In this document: in pieces, positions 53,664-62,392 of the stretch
How positions within the stretch are numbered: the first letter of the stretch is position 1
Layout of the letters: every line of letters begins with the position of its first letter
Assembly: GCA_021555075.1 (NCBI GenBank)
Contig: JAKGBX010000004.1
Location: forward strand, 124,001-188,000
Reading direction: 5' to 3'
DNA from: Rhodobacteraceae bacterium LMO-JJ12
GTDB lineage: Bacteria; Pseudomonadota; Alphaproteobacteria; Rhodobacterales; Rhodobacteraceae
DNA: 64,000 bases
The notes under the pieces: generated by a model
What the model was told of the DNA's origin: nothing
Seen by the model: only the letters and a program-made list of their open reading frames with translations
Database searches by the model: none
Made by a program: the position numbers and the translations under genes

Positions 53664-54968
53664 TCAGTCCTTGAACACCCGTTTGAAGATCGTATCGACA
53701 TGTTTGGTGTGATAGCCAAGGTCGAATTTTTCGTTGATTTCTTCGGCTGAGAGCGCGGCGAGAACGTCCGCGTCGGCGAGAAGCTCTTCGCGGAAATCTT
53801 TGCCCTGTTCCCAGACCTTCATGGCGTTGCGTTGCACCAGTTTGTAGGAGTCTTCGCGGCTGACGCCGGCTTGTGTGAGGGCGAGGAGAACCCGCTGGGA
53901 CATGACCAAGCCTTTGAATTTGTTCATGTTAGCGAGCATGTTGTCGGGGTAGATCACCAGCTTTTCAATCACGTTGGTGAGGCGCGACAGGGCGAAATCG
54001 AGGGTGATCGTGGTGTCGGGGCCGATATTGCGCTCGACCGAGCTGTGCGAGATGTCGCGCTCATGCCAGAGGGCCACGTTTTCCATTGCCGGAACCACCG
54101 CCATGCGTACGAGGCGGGCAAGGCCTGTGAGGTTTTCGGTCAACACAGGATTGCGTTTGTGCGGCATCGCCGAGGAGCCTTTTTGGCCCGCAGAGAAGAA
54201 TTCTTCGGCCTCAAGCACTTCGGTGCGCTGCATGTGGCGGATTTCGATCGCCACGTTTTCGATTGAGGAACCGACCACGCCGAGGGCGGCGAAAAAGGCG
54301 GCGTGACGGTCGCGCGGGATGACTTGTGTGCTGACCGGTTCGGGTTCGAGACCCAGTTCCTTGCAGACATGTTCCTCAACAGCCGGGTCGATATTGGCGA
54401 AGGTGCCGACCGCGCCGGAGATGGCACCGGTGGCGATTTCGGCGCGGGCCTGTTGCAGGCGGGCGAGGTTGCGGTCCATTTCGGCGTAAAAGCGCGCAAA
54501 GGTGAGGCCCATGGTGGTGGGTTCGGCGTGGATGCCGTGGGAGCGTCCGATGCGGATGGTGTCTTTATGTTCGTAAGCGCGCTTTTTGAGCGCAGCGAGC
54601 AAGGCCTTCATATCGTCGATCAGGATGTCGGTGGCGCGCACCAGTTGCACGTTGAACGTGGTGTCGAGCACATCCGACGAGGTCATGCCCTGATGCACGA
54701 AGCGGGCTTCGTCATTGCCGATGATTTCCGCCAGATGGGTCAGGAAGGCGATGACGTCATGTTTGGTGACGGCCTCGATCTCGTCGATGCGGGCGACGTC
54801 GAAAGCGACATCCTTGGCTTTCCAGACAGCGGCGGCATTTTCGCGTGGGATCACCCCGAGGTCGGCCTGGGCATCGCAGGCGTGGGCTTCGATTTCATAC
54901 CAGATGCGGAATTTGGTTTCGGGCGACCAGATGGCGACCATTTCGGGACGGGAATAGCGAGGGATCAT
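53664..54968 (-). CDS. purB: Adenylosuccinate lyase
   Basis: Splits fumarate from adenylosuccinate and from SAICAR in purine synthesis. 434 aa, as in bacterial PurB of the shorter type. Signatures: RIGRSHGIHAEPTTMG near residue 142 with a catalytic His, GSSAMPHKRNPVLTENL near residue 270 with the flexible catalytic-Ser loop, and the C-terminal EEINEKFDLGYHTKHVDTIFKRVF in pieces. Standalone gene; composition is core-like. Confidence 0.97.
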   Translation of the reverse strand: MIPRYSRPEMVAIWSPETKFRIWYEIEAHACDAQADLGVIPRENAAAVWKAKDVAFDVARIDEIEAVTKHDVIAFLTHLAEIIGNDEARFVHQGMTSSDVLDTTFNVQLVRATDILIDDMKALLAALKKRAYEHKDTIRIGRSHGIHAEPTTMGLTFARFYAEMDRNLARLQQARAEIATGAISGAVGTFANIDPAVEEHVCKELGLEPEPVSTQVIPRDRHAAFFAALGVVGSSIENVAIEIRHMQRTEVLEAEEFFSAGQKGSSAMPHKRNPVLTENLTGLARLVRMAVVPAMENVALWHERDISHSSVERNIGPDTTITLDFALSRLTNVIEKLVIYPDNMLANMNKFKGLVMSQRVLLALTQAGVSREDSYKLVQRNAMKVWEQGKDFREELLADADVLAALSAEEINEKFDLGYHTKHVDTIFKRVFKD

Positions 54969-55191
54969 GTCAGGGCCTTCATGTGGTTTTGGATGTGTGG
55001 CGGAAGTGTCAGGGGCGGTTTAGTGCGCTGGCGTCGGAACGACAAGACAAACGACAAGGGAGGGCGCGCTGGGGACGGGGAATGACCACGGGGTGCATAA
55101 GGAGGATGCGGGCATCGTCTGTCGAGACAGCCAAGACACCAGGCGGGGCAGATAATGGCGATGAATACGAGGACGCCGCCGCCGACATTGG

Positions 55192-55218
55192 AAAATACAG
55201 ATGTTGTAAAATACAGAT
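55192..55218. repeat. Two direct copies of AAAATACAGAT
   Basis: AAAATACAGAT at 55192-55202 and 55208-55218, 16 bp apart (start to start), just past the DUF6455 stop. The spacing is not an integral number of helical turns, and I see no role. Confidence 0.3.
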
Positions 55219-55266
55219 CCTGCGCCTCGCCGCTGTCAGAGCGCGCGAGGAGAGGTTCAAAACCGA

Positions 55267-55518
55267 TCAGCGGGCCTGATCTAAGATGTCCTTGTTCAGG
55301 CAGTAATCGGGCGCCGCATCGAAGCGATCAGAATTGGCCTGACGCTCGGCGCAATCGGCCTGATCGGTGCAGCCGGCACAGCGCAGGACCATGCCGCGGT
55401 ATTCTATTGCGGCCTGTTCGGGGTTGCGCATCATCGGAGCGTTCATATCGACGCCGAGGCGTGCAGAGAGTCCTCCAACAAGATCGGCGCTCGCGGCCAG
55501 TTTGGAAAAGATGCCCAT
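55267..55518 (-). CDS. DUF6455-family protein (83 aa)
   Basis: Small cytosolic protein with the Cys-rich block RCAGCTDQADCAER near residue 46 and CLNKDIL near the end, typical of DUF6455. A metal or Fe-S site is plausible because of the CxxC arrangement. An FNR-like box lies 89 bp upstream, suggesting oxygen-linked control. Confidence 0.82.
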   Translation of the reverse strand: MGIFSKLAASADLVGGLSARLGVDMNAPMMRNPEQAAIEYRGMVLRCAGCTDQADCAERQANSDRFDAAPDYCLNKDILDQAR

Positions 55519-55606
55519 GTAATCCTCCAGAGTTTTGCCTTGGCGTCTCAGAGGAGAAAACCCGGCAGAGTGGGGCGAGTATTTACCGCAGAACGGTGCC
55601 GGGGCA

Positions 55607-55620
55607 TTGATCTATATCAA
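55607..55620. promoter_or_regulatory. FNR/FnrL-type box
   Basis: TTGATCTATATCAA is a perfect match to the FNR consensus TTGAT-N4-ATCAA. It lies in the divergent gap, 89 bp upstream of DUF6455 and 107 bp upstream of bioY. The position is usual for activation of either gene by FnrL at low oxygen. Confidence 0.7.
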
Positions 55621-55727
55621 GAGCGCGATGATGCTGCGACATGGCTCATGGCTTGTTTTAGCTTGCGTTCGGACCAATGCTGATGCAGAAAATCCGCTAA
55701 ATGAAAGTCCATCGTGGAGGAACTGAC

Positions 55728-56327
55728 GTGGCAGCAAGTATGACAAACCGGGTGTTGGCCGAAACATTCGGCGCAGAGGTCGGCACCGCGCGGCGGGTCC
55801 GGCAGGCAATTCTGGTCGTGGCAGGAATCGCGGCGCTGGTGATCACCGCAAAAATTCGCGTGCCGATGTGGCCGGTGCCGGTGACGATGCAGACATTCGC
55901 AGTTCTGATGATTGGCGCGGGCTTTGGCATGCGCCTGGGTCTTGTGACGGTGCTGGGATATCTGGCGCTTGGTGTGCTGGGCATGAGCGTTTTCACCGGT
56001 GAGGGTACCGGGTTGGCCTATCTGGCGGGTCCGACGGGCGGTTATCTGGTCGGGTTTGCTGTGGCAGCAGGTCTGATGGGTGTGTTGGCGCAGCGCGGTT
56101 GGGATCGTTCTGTTGCCGGTATGGCGGGCGCCATGTTGCTGGGCAATGCCGTGATCTATGGTCTTGGCCTTACTTGGATGAGCTGGCTCTTTGCTGCTGA
56201 CAAGGGCATGGCCTGGGTGCTGCAATACGGCATGGTGAACTTCCTGCCCGGTGACCTGCTGAAACTGGCGCTGGCGGCGATGCTGATGCCGATGGCGTGG
56301 AAGTTGGTCGGGCGCGCGCGCGGCTGA
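55728..56327 (+). CDS. bioY: Biotin transporter BioY (199 aa)
   Basis: Substrate-binding S-component of an ECF-type biotin importer, with six membrane segments. Family motifs: KIRVPMWPVPVTMQTFAV near residue 47, GYLALGVLGMSVF near residue 80 and AGPTGGYLVGF near residue 100. The GTG at 55728 has GGAGG seven bases upstream; the ATG at 55701 does not. BioM/BioN genes are not adjacent. The importer would feed the biotin carboxylase encoded in the island. Confidence 0.92.
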   Translation: MAASMTNRVLAETFGAEVGTARRVRQAILVVAGIAALVITAKIRVPMWPVPVTMQTFAVLMIGAGFGMRLGLVTVLGYLALGVLGMSVFTGEGTGLAYLAGPTGGYLVGFAVAAGLMGVLAQRGWDRSVAGMAGAMLLGNAVIYGLGLTWMSWLFAADKGMAWVLQYGMVNFLPGDLLKLALAAMLMPMAWKLVGRARG

Positions 56328-56352
56328 CCCTTCGCTCTAGGTTTGACACAAG

Positions 56353-56386
56353 ACGCAGGCCGGGGGAAACCTCGGCCTGCGTTTTT
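56353..56386 (+). terminator. Intrinsic terminator of bioY
   Basis: ACGCAGGCCG (56353-56362) pairs perfectly with CGGCCTGCGT (56373-56382), followed by a T-run to 56386. A ten-bp GC-rich stem with a T-tail, 25 bp after the bioY stop, is a textbook rho-independent terminator. Confidence 0.85.
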
Positions 56387-56446
56387 CATACAGGGTGTTT
56401 GCGTGTCTGATGGTGCGGCCCGGGGCGAATCACAGGCCGGGTTTTG

Positions 56447-57673
56447 TCACGTTGCCGGTTCGGTCTTGAGTGTTGTTACCACATGCGACGCGCGCTCAAG
56501 CGTGCGGTGGACCGGGCATTTATCGGCAATTTCCAACAGGCGCGCGCGCTGTTCGTCGTCGAGATCGCCGGTGAGGCGGATTTCGCGGCGGAACTCGTCG
56601 ATCTTGTCGTTATTGCGCGCACCGGCGTCCTGGGCATGGACCTTGGAATGGCTGACATCGACGCTGATGTGATCAAGAGGCCACTTCTTGCGCCGCGCAT
56701 ACATGCGGATCGTCATCGAGGTGCAGGCCCCGAGGGCGGCGGCGAGAAAGCCATAGGGAGACATGCCGCGATTGGTGCCGCCATAGGCTTCGGGTTCGTC
56801 TGCGAGCGCATGGTGTTTGGGGCCTGACATAACGTCTTGCAGGAAACCTTGCGCGTCGGCCTCGCTTACCCGTGTGATGCCTTCGGGCGCGCCGGGGGGT
56901 GGGCCAGGTGGCGTAAGCTTGAGATAGCGGCGCGCCCATGCCGCGATCACCTCGGCGGTATATTCGGCATCTTCGGCGCGGGTGATCAGGTGATCGGCGT
57001 CATCCAGCGTAACGAAGCTTTTGGGGTGCTTGGCGGCCATGAATATATCGGCGGCATTGTCGATACCGACGATGCTATCGCGCGGGGCGTGCAATACCAG
57101 AAGCGCCTTTTTCAGGCCAGAGACGGCGGCCTTCATATCATGTGCATTGATGTCTTCGATGAACTGGCGCTGAATGGTGAAGGGACGCCCGCCAAGATCG
57201 ACAACGGCTTCGCCCTCGGTGCAGATCTTGTCGATATCGTCGGAGAAATTCTGGGTCACATGGGCCGGATCAAACGGTGCGCCGATGGTGACGACGGCGC
57301 GGACCGAAGGGATATCGGCGGCCACGCGCAACACGGCGGCCCCGCCGAGCGAGTGGCCGATCAGCATATCGGGGGGCATGTCGTTCTCGGCAAGCCATTT
57401 GGCGGCGGCGCGCAGGTCGTCGAGGTTGGTGGCAAAAGAGGTGTTGGCGAATTCACCTTCGGAATGGCCAAGACCGGTGAAATCAAAGCGCAGCACGGCG
57501 ATACCTGCGGCCGCCAAGCGCCCGGCGATGCGTCGCGCGGCGGGGATATCCTTGGAACAGGTAAAGCAATGGGCAAAAAGCGCGGTGGCCAGATGTGGGC
57601 CATCGGGCATATCGAGCCGGGCGGCCAACTCGCCGCCATCATGGCCGGGGAAATTGATTTTCTGGGTGGTCAT
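56447..57673 (-). CDS. Bifunctional alpha/beta hydrolase - OsmC family protein (408 aa)
   Basis: N-terminal hydrolase domain (residues 1-250): HCFTCSKDIPAARRIAGRLA near residue 38, nucleophile GHSLGG near residue 105, DADHLI near residue 222. C-terminal OsmC peroxiredoxin-like domain (residues 275-408): GTNRGMSPYGFLAAALGACTSMTIRMYARRK in pieces, then RLLEIADKCPVHRTL with the second Cys. Such fusions are common in proteobacteria. The OsmC part reduces organic hydroperoxides; the hydrolase substrate is unknown. The start at 57673 has AAAGGATG upstream. Confidence 0.92.
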   Translation of the reverse strand: MTTQKINFPGHDGGELAARLDMPDGPHLATALFAHCFTCSKDIPAARRIAGRLAAAGIAVLRFDFTGLGHSEGEFANTSFATNLDDLRAAAKWLAENDMPPDMLIGHSLGGAAVLRVAADIPSVRAVVTIGAPFDPAHVTQNFSDDIDKICTEGEAVVDLGGRPFTIQRQFIEDINAHDMKAAVSGLKKALLVLHAPRDSIVGIDNAADIFMAAKHPKSFVTLDDADHLITRAEDAEYTAEVIAAWARRYLKLTPPGPPPGAPEGITRVSEADAQGFLQDVMSGPKHHALADEPEAYGGTNRGMSPYGFLAAALGACTSMTIRMYARRKKWPLDHISVDVSHSKVHAQDAGARNNDKIDEFRREIRLTGDLDDEQRARLLEIADKCPVHRTLERASHVVTTLKTEPAT

Positions 57674-57795
57674 CGGGCATCCTTTCGATTGCTCCAAGGG
57701 TGGGGGCAAGGGAACGGATTGGCAAGGTATGTGACGGGAGTGTCACGTGGGTGTGAGAGAAGGGAGAGCAGAGTCAGGGGGGCAGATTGCCCCGC

Positions 57796-59136
57796 CTATG
57801 CGTCGCCCATCAGTGCCGGATCAAAGGGATAGGTGGTGAGGTTTTCAAAGCCATCCTCTGTCACCAGCACCTGATCTTCCAGCTTGATCGAGAAATTGCC
57901 GCCAACTTCGCCGACAGCGGCCTCGACGCAGAGCACCATGCCGGGTTCGAGCGCGTAGTCAAAAGCGCCGGGCACCGCCTTGTCCGGGTAGGCGACCAGC
58001 GGCCATTCATCGCAGAGCCCGACGCCATGCATCAGGCAGCCGTATTTCTGGGCCTGAAATTTGTCGTCAAGCTTGTGGGCATTGGCCGTGAGTTCGGGAA
58101 TAGTGACACCGGGTCTGATCATTTCCATGTTGGTCATGATGTGTTCGTGGGCGTGGCGCATGGCGTAGATCATCGCATCGGTGGGTTTTGCATCGCCGAT
58201 CCACCAGGTGCGCGAAATGTCGATGCAGATGCCATAAGAGCCGATCAGATCAGTATCAAAGGCGACGATCTCGTTATTCTGCACGATCCGGGGGCCGCAT
58301 TCCTGAAACCACGGATTGGTGCGTGGGCCAGACGAGAGCAGGCGGGTTTCGATCCATTCGCCGCCGCGCCGGATGTTTTCGGCGTGCAGCACCGCCCAGA
58401 TGTCGTCTTCGCTGGTATTGCCCTGTGGGACGCGTTGACGTGCGAAATCTTCCATCAGCTGCACAGTGGTTTCGCAGGCATGATTGGCGCAGCGCATGGC
58501 GAGGATTTCATCCGGGCCTTTGATTGAGCGGGCTTTTTCGGTGACTTCTTCGCCTTCCATGATCTCAAAACCCTGCGCTTCGAGCGCGCGCAGACCGTGC
58601 AGCATGATCTTGTCGACGGCGAGACGCATGTTGGCGCCAGAGTGGGTTTCGATCAGGATGCGGACCTCGTTCGAGAAGACATCGGCCTGAAGCGATGCCT
58701 TGTCGCCGCGATCAAAATAGAACAGATCGGCGCCAGAGCGTTGTTCGCGCACCAAGGGGTTGAACGTGCTCAGGAAAGGCGAATTCTTGTAGTCCCAGAT
58801 CACCATGTAGCCATCGGCACACAAGAGCACGGCGCGGAACGGGTTGTGGGTGTTCCAGAGCTGCATGTTGGTACTGTCGGTGGCGTAGCGGATGTTGAGC
58901 GGGTCAAACAGCAGAAGGCCACCATAGCCGCGATCAACGATATGTTGGGTGAGCCGTTTCCAGCGGTATGAGCGCATTGCGTCAAGGTTGGGCAAGGTCA
59001 GCCCGGCGGCCTGCCACTCGCCAAAGGCGAGCTGGGTCGGGCCGATTTCGATGCGGTCGGCATCGTTGGGAGTGCCATCGCCGAGGTTAGCGCCCCGGGT
59101 CGGGTCGATTTTGCGGGTATCGCGGTAATGGTTCAT
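57796..59136 (-). CDS. dddP: DMSP lyase DddP (M24 metalloenzyme fold, 446 aa)
   Basis: Cleaves dimethylsulfoniopropionate to dimethyl sulfide and acrylate in the cytosol. The fold is that of creatinase/Xaa-Pro peptidase. Metal ligands Asp294, Asp296 (FDTDLIGSYG), Asp306, His370, Glu405 and Glu420, and catalytic Asp376 (HGVGLCDEWP), match the positions reported for the Roseobacter DddP, offset by one residue. The ATG at 59136 has GGGGGAGG upstream and makes the length exactly as expected; the frame continuing to 59817 is not coding. Organism is thus a DMSP user. Confidence 0.93.
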   Translation of the reverse strand: MNHYRDTRKIDPTRGANLGDGTPNDADRIEIGPTQLAFGEWQAAGLTLPNLDAMRSYRWKRLTQHIVDRGYGGLLLFDPLNIRYATDSTNMQLWNTHNPFRAVLLCADGYMVIWDYKNSPFLSTFNPLVREQRSGADLFYFDRGDKASLQADVFSNEVRILIETHSGANMRLAVDKIMLHGLRALEAQGFEIMEGEEVTEKARSIKGPDEILAMRCANHACETTVQLMEDFARQRVPQGNTSEDDIWAVLHAENIRRGGEWIETRLLSSGPRTNPWFQECGPRIVQNNEIVAFDTDLIGSYGICIDISRTWWIGDAKPTDAMIYAMRHAHEHIMTNMEMIRPGVTIPELTANAHKLDDKFQAQKYGCLMHGVGLCDEWPLVAYPDKAVPGAFDYALEPGMVLCVEAAVGEVGGNFSIKLEDQVLVTEDGFENLTTYPFDPALMGDA

Positions 59137-59254
59137 AATGTGCCTCCCCCTTACGCCCGAGTTGAGCGGCGCTATTGGCGCGCGGCTTTGCCGATTGCGA
59201 CCTGGGAGGGCGTTTTCGGGATGATTGCAGCGCCATGAGCGGGTAGAAAACGGC

Positions 59255-60013
59255 ATGGAACCGATTTTGCAGACCTGCCTGCCGTATGACCCATTCAACC
59301 CACGTCCCTTGCCGGGGATTGCGCCGCTTGATCTGGGCGACTGGTTGCGCGTGGATGAGGCCTTTGGCGGGCAGATGGCGCGGCGCGCGGCGTTGATCGG
59401 GGAGGCACCTGACAAGGTGATCGCGTTGGACGCGGCGGCGCGGCCTGCGGCGCAAGAGCTGCTCGACCTGGTGGTTGCGACGCAGTTGGAAAAACCGGGT
59501 TTTTCGCGAGAGTGCGATGACGCAATACGGCGTCCCGATGGGGAACTGGTGGTGCTGGATCGAGACGATCCGATGGGCACGGTTGGGCGGTTGGCGCAAG
59601 AGGATTTCTGCCTGTTGGAAAAACGCGGTGGCGGTGGCGAGCATGTGTTGACGGGCGCGGTTCTGTGCTTTCCGGCAAGTTGGAGCCTTGAGGAGAAATT
59701 CATGCGCGGGCTGATTGGGGTGCATGCTCCGGTGGCTGAATATGATGCAGATATTGCCAAGCGGGTGCAGCGGCTTTTTGACGGGGTACAGGCCGGGCGG
59801 GGCTTGTGGCGGTTCAATGCGCTTTGGTACGCTTCGCCCGAGTTGCATCAGCCACGGCGCGAAAACGATCGGCGGGGCGAGCCGCAATCAACGCAGGCGA
59901 AGTTTCTGCGTTCGGAATTGCAGACGTTGCGGCGGTTGCCCGAAACCGGTGCCGTGGTGTTTGGTATTCACACCTATGTGCTTGCCGCAAAGGATGTGCC
60001 GGGGCAGAGATAG
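59255..60013 (+). CDS. Haem-dependent oxidative N-demethylase-like protein (DUF3445, 252 aa)
   Basis: DUF3445 (PF11927) family, seen from PYDPFNPRPLPGIAPLDLGDWLRVD at the start (read in parts), VGRLAQEDFCLLEK near residue 110, CFPASWSLEEKFMRGLIGVHAPV near residue 138 and the Arg/Glu-rich LRSELQTLRRLPETGAVVFGIHTY end. Members bind haem through PAS-like domains and oxidise N-methyl groups, for example of dimethylamine. Divergent from dddP. No partner subunits adjoin it. Confidence 0.8.
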   Translation: MEPILQTCLPYDPFNPRPLPGIAPLDLGDWLRVDEAFGGQMARRAALIGEAPDKVIALDAAARPAAQELLDLVVATQLEKPGFSRECDDAIRRPDGELVVLDRDDPMGTVGRLAQEDFCLLEKRGGGGEHVLTGAVLCFPASWSLEEKFMRGLIGVHAPVAEYDADIAKRVQRLFDGVQAGRGLWRFNALWYASPELHQPRRENDRRGEPQSTQAKFLRSELQTLRRLPETGAVVFGIHTYVLAAKDVPGQR

Positions 60014-60038
60014 AATCTGCTGCCCCGGTTTTGCTAGC

Positions 60039-60473
60039 TCAGGCGGCGAACATCACGACATGCGGTGTGCCGTCGGAGGTGCGCTCATGGGTGACCCCCT
60101 GAGCGTTCACCAGACAGTTGATTTGCCGTCTGAAGTTGGAAAATCGCTCAGATTCAACAACATCGACAGGCGTGTCGAACACCAGCGTCAGTTGCCAGTA
60201 TCCGGCGACATTTTCGCGTGCGGCCTTGATACGCCCGGTGAAGGCATGACCAAGATAGCGGCCATGCACGGGTTGGCCAATTTGCCAGCGCGGCGTTGGC
60301 TTTTGCCGTTTGGCGGCGGCCAGCGCGGTGTTCCAGTCGCGAAAGCCGTGCTGTTTGGCAACCGCTTCGAGGGCAGCGGCGTGGCTTAGCGGCGTTCCGG
60401 TTTCGGCCATGGCTTCGCGCAGCCGTTTGGCCTGCGCTTTCAGCCCATCGGTTGAGGGGATATCGAACGTCAT
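60039..60473 (-). CDS. Glyoxalase-related protein (144 aa)
   Basis: N-terminal 45 residues (LKAQAKRLREAMAETGTPLSHAAALEAVAKQHGFRDWNTALAA, read in parts) form the short helical domain seen in glyoxalase-related proteins; the rest (residues 60-144) is a beta-rich domain of unknown role. GGGAG precedes the ATG at 60473, which is preferred to upstream ATGs. No metal-binding His/Glu set of true glyoxalases is visible. Confidence 0.7.
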   Translation of the reverse strand: MTFDIPSTDGLKAQAKRLREAMAETGTPLSHAAALEAVAKQHGFRDWNTALAAAKRQKPTPRWQIGQPVHGRYLGHAFTGRIKAARENVAGYWQLTLVFDTPVDVVESERFSNFRRQINCLVNAQGVTHERTSDGTPHVVMFAA

Positions 60474-60665
60474 CTCATTGCTCCCAAAGGTCATCGGGAA
60501 AGGCGGGGTCCGCATTACCGCCACTCATGACCACGGGGTCAGAGAGGAGGGGTTCAAAGCAGGACTTCACCAAGGCCAAAGGCCGCGGACGGCAGGGGCC
60601 TGCACCACGAAAAGGTCAGATAGGGAGGCCGACGCAGTCTGTCAAGATGCGCGAGACGCGATAGC

Positions 60666-61466
60666 TCAGCGGTCGATCTTGGCGCCCATGATGGCGAGCG
60701 ATTGTTGATACACCGTGGCGGCGTTCCATTCCTTGAGGACGCGGTAGTTGTGGCTGCCTTCCTGATAGCCCTGGCCGGGTTTCCAGCCCTTGGCGCGCAG
60801 GTAATTGGCGGTCGATGCCAGCGCGTCGGCTTGGTTATAGAAGTCGACCCGCCCGTCGCCGTTGCCATCAACGCCATATGTCATCGCATTTCCGGGCAGG
60901 AACTGGGTATGGCCCAGTTCGCCATGTTTGGCGCCTTTGGTGTTTGGCGAGATCGAGCCGCGATCGACCAGTTTGAGCGCGCCGATTGCATGCGGGCGGA
61001 AGAAATCGGAGCGGCGGCAATCATAAGTCAGCGTGACAATGGCCGAGACGACGTTGCTGTCGCCCATGAATCCGCCAAAAGCAGTCTCCATGCCGTGAAT
61101 GGCGATGAGGATGCCGGAGGGAACGCCATAGATCCGCTCAAGACTGTTAAAAAAGGCGGGGTTGCGCGCTTTGCGTTTGCGCCCTTGCGCGATGATGGTG
61201 TTGACACCGCGCACCTTCATGAATTTTTCGAGGCTGTATCTGAAGCTTTTCTGATTGCGGTCGGCGGCGATGGTGCGCGAGGCATAGGTGGTGCCTGCGA
61301 GTGCCTGAAGCCCACGTTGGCCGACCCCGGCCTGGGCGGCCTCTTTCGCGAAGGCGGCTTTCCAGGCGTTGAAGCCATTGGCGTTGTTGCCGCAATTGGC
61401 TGCAAACGTTGGGGTGGCGACGCCGAGAGCCAGTAAGCCGGCCGCGAGTGTGGTAATCAGACGCAT
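60666..61466 (-). CDS. Lytic murein transglycosylase, MltB-like (266 aa)
   Basis: Signal peptide ends at TFA near residue 22, so it acts in the periplasm. Catalytic Glu is in IAIHGMETAFGGFMG near residue 127, with ELGHTQFLPGNAMTYGVDGNGDGRVD in parts near residue 185 and YNQADALASTANYL near residue 212. This is the SLT_2 fold of MltB/Slt70-related enzymes that cleave glycan strands to 1,6-anhydroMurNAc. No lipobox. GGAG lies upstream of the ATG. Confidence 0.9.
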   Translation of the reverse strand: MRLITTLAAGLLALGVATPTFAANCGNNANGFNAWKAAFAKEAAQAGVGQRGLQALAGTTYASRTIAADRNQKSFRYSLEKFMKVRGVNTIIAQGRKRKARNPAFFNSLERIYGVPSGILIAIHGMETAFGGFMGDSNVVSAIVTLTYDCRRSDFFRPHAIGALKLVDRGSISPNTKGAKHGELGHTQFLPGNAMTYGVDGNGDGRVDFYNQADALASTANYLRAKGWKPGQGYQEGSHNYRVLKEWNAATVYQQSLAIMGAKIDR

Positions 61467-61657
61467 CAATAAAAACTCCAAAAAACTAGAATCCGTGAAA
61501 GAGGTTAACCGCGAAGGGCAAGGCAGGCCAAGCCCGAAAGCACCGCGAGGCGGGCGAGAGTGTCGTTGCGGCATTCTGTTGAGGAGAGGTTGACGCGGGG
61601 CGGGGGCGGCGCGTTAGGTTTTTGCACATAAGAAGCACGCAGCAGGAGGATGTCGGG

Positions 61658-62209
61658 ATGGGGCATGTGGGCGAAGATGTAATACTGGACGAACCAGCAT
61701 TGATACATGAAAGCGCGTTGCTTTACGGCAAGGTTCATGTCGGGCCAGGGGCGTCGATCTGGCCCAATGTGGTGACTCGCGCCGAGATGTATGAGATCCG
61801 TATCGGGGCACGCAGCAATATCCAGGATTTCGTGATGATCCATGTCGGGCATTTCACGCCGACCATCGTGGGCGAGGATTGTTCGATCACCCATCATGTG
61901 ACGTTGCATGGTTGCGAGATCGGTGATCGTTGCCTGATCGGGATCAACGCCACGATCATGGACGGGGCCAAGATCGGCGAGAATTCGATCGTCGCAGGGC
62001 ATTCGATCATCACCGAAAACGCCGAGTTTCCGCCAAATTCGGTGATTGCCGGAGTGCCCGCCAAATTGGTGGCGACGCGCGATAATGGTAAGATGAACCG
62101 GCGGAATGCCGTTTTTTACGAGATGAATGCGCGTAACTATGCCGAGGGGCGTGACCGTCTGAGTGTGGAACAACAGGCAGAACTGGCGGATTTGTTTGGC
62201 AGCGCTTGA
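61658..62209 (+). CDS. Gamma-carbonic anhydrase-like hexapeptide-repeat protein (183 aa)
   Basis: Left-handed beta-helix protein with many V/I-G-x hexapeptide repeats. VHVGPGASIWPNVV, IQDFVMIHVGHFTPTIVGEDCSI, HHVTLHGCEIGDRCLIG (read in parts) carry the His ligands (MIHVGHF and THHVTLHGCEIG) of gamma-class carbonic anhydrases. AGGAGG precedes the ATG at 61658 by eight bases. Related proteins also serve as acyltransferase-like or complex-I-associated subunits; no neighbour decides. Confidence 0.82.
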   Translation: MGHVGEDVILDEPALIHESALLYGKVHVGPGASIWPNVVTRAEMYEIRIGARSNIQDFVMIHVGHFTPTIVGEDCSITHHVTLHGCEIGDRCLIGINATIMDGAKIGENSIVAGHSIITENAEFPPNSVIAGVPAKLVATRDNGKMNRRNAVFYEMNARNYAEGRDRLSVEQQAELADLFGSA

Positions 62210-62338
62210 CGGGCGGCGTCAGCTTGGCTTCGCCCCGCGATTATTGGTAATGCCTATTGCGTCAACCCATGAAGCGCTGGGCGCATCTATCTGTAAGACA
62301 TGGTGTTTCAGATTGGAGCGGTTTTTTAGGCGGATCCA

Positions 62339-62368
62339 TAAAAAATGGGCGCCTCTTTCGAGGCGCCC
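62339..62368 (-). terminator. Intrinsic terminator of glnA
   Basis: On the reverse strand GGGCGCCTC pairs with GAGGCGCCC around a GAAA loop (62347-62368), followed by ATTTTTTAT. A nine-bp GC-rich stem plus T-run lies 25 bp past the glnA stop. Confidence 0.85.
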
Positions 62369-62392
62369 GTTACTCGTACTAACCAACCGAGA

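Noticed and set aside
55607-55620. BioR-type site upstream of bioY
   Set aside because: BioR sites as I recall are TTATCTATAA; the sequence here matches FNR much better.
59137-59817. N-terminal extension of the dddP frame
   Set aside because: Start at 59136 has a strong ribosome site and gives the exact family length; the extension overlaps the DUF3445 gene on the other strand.
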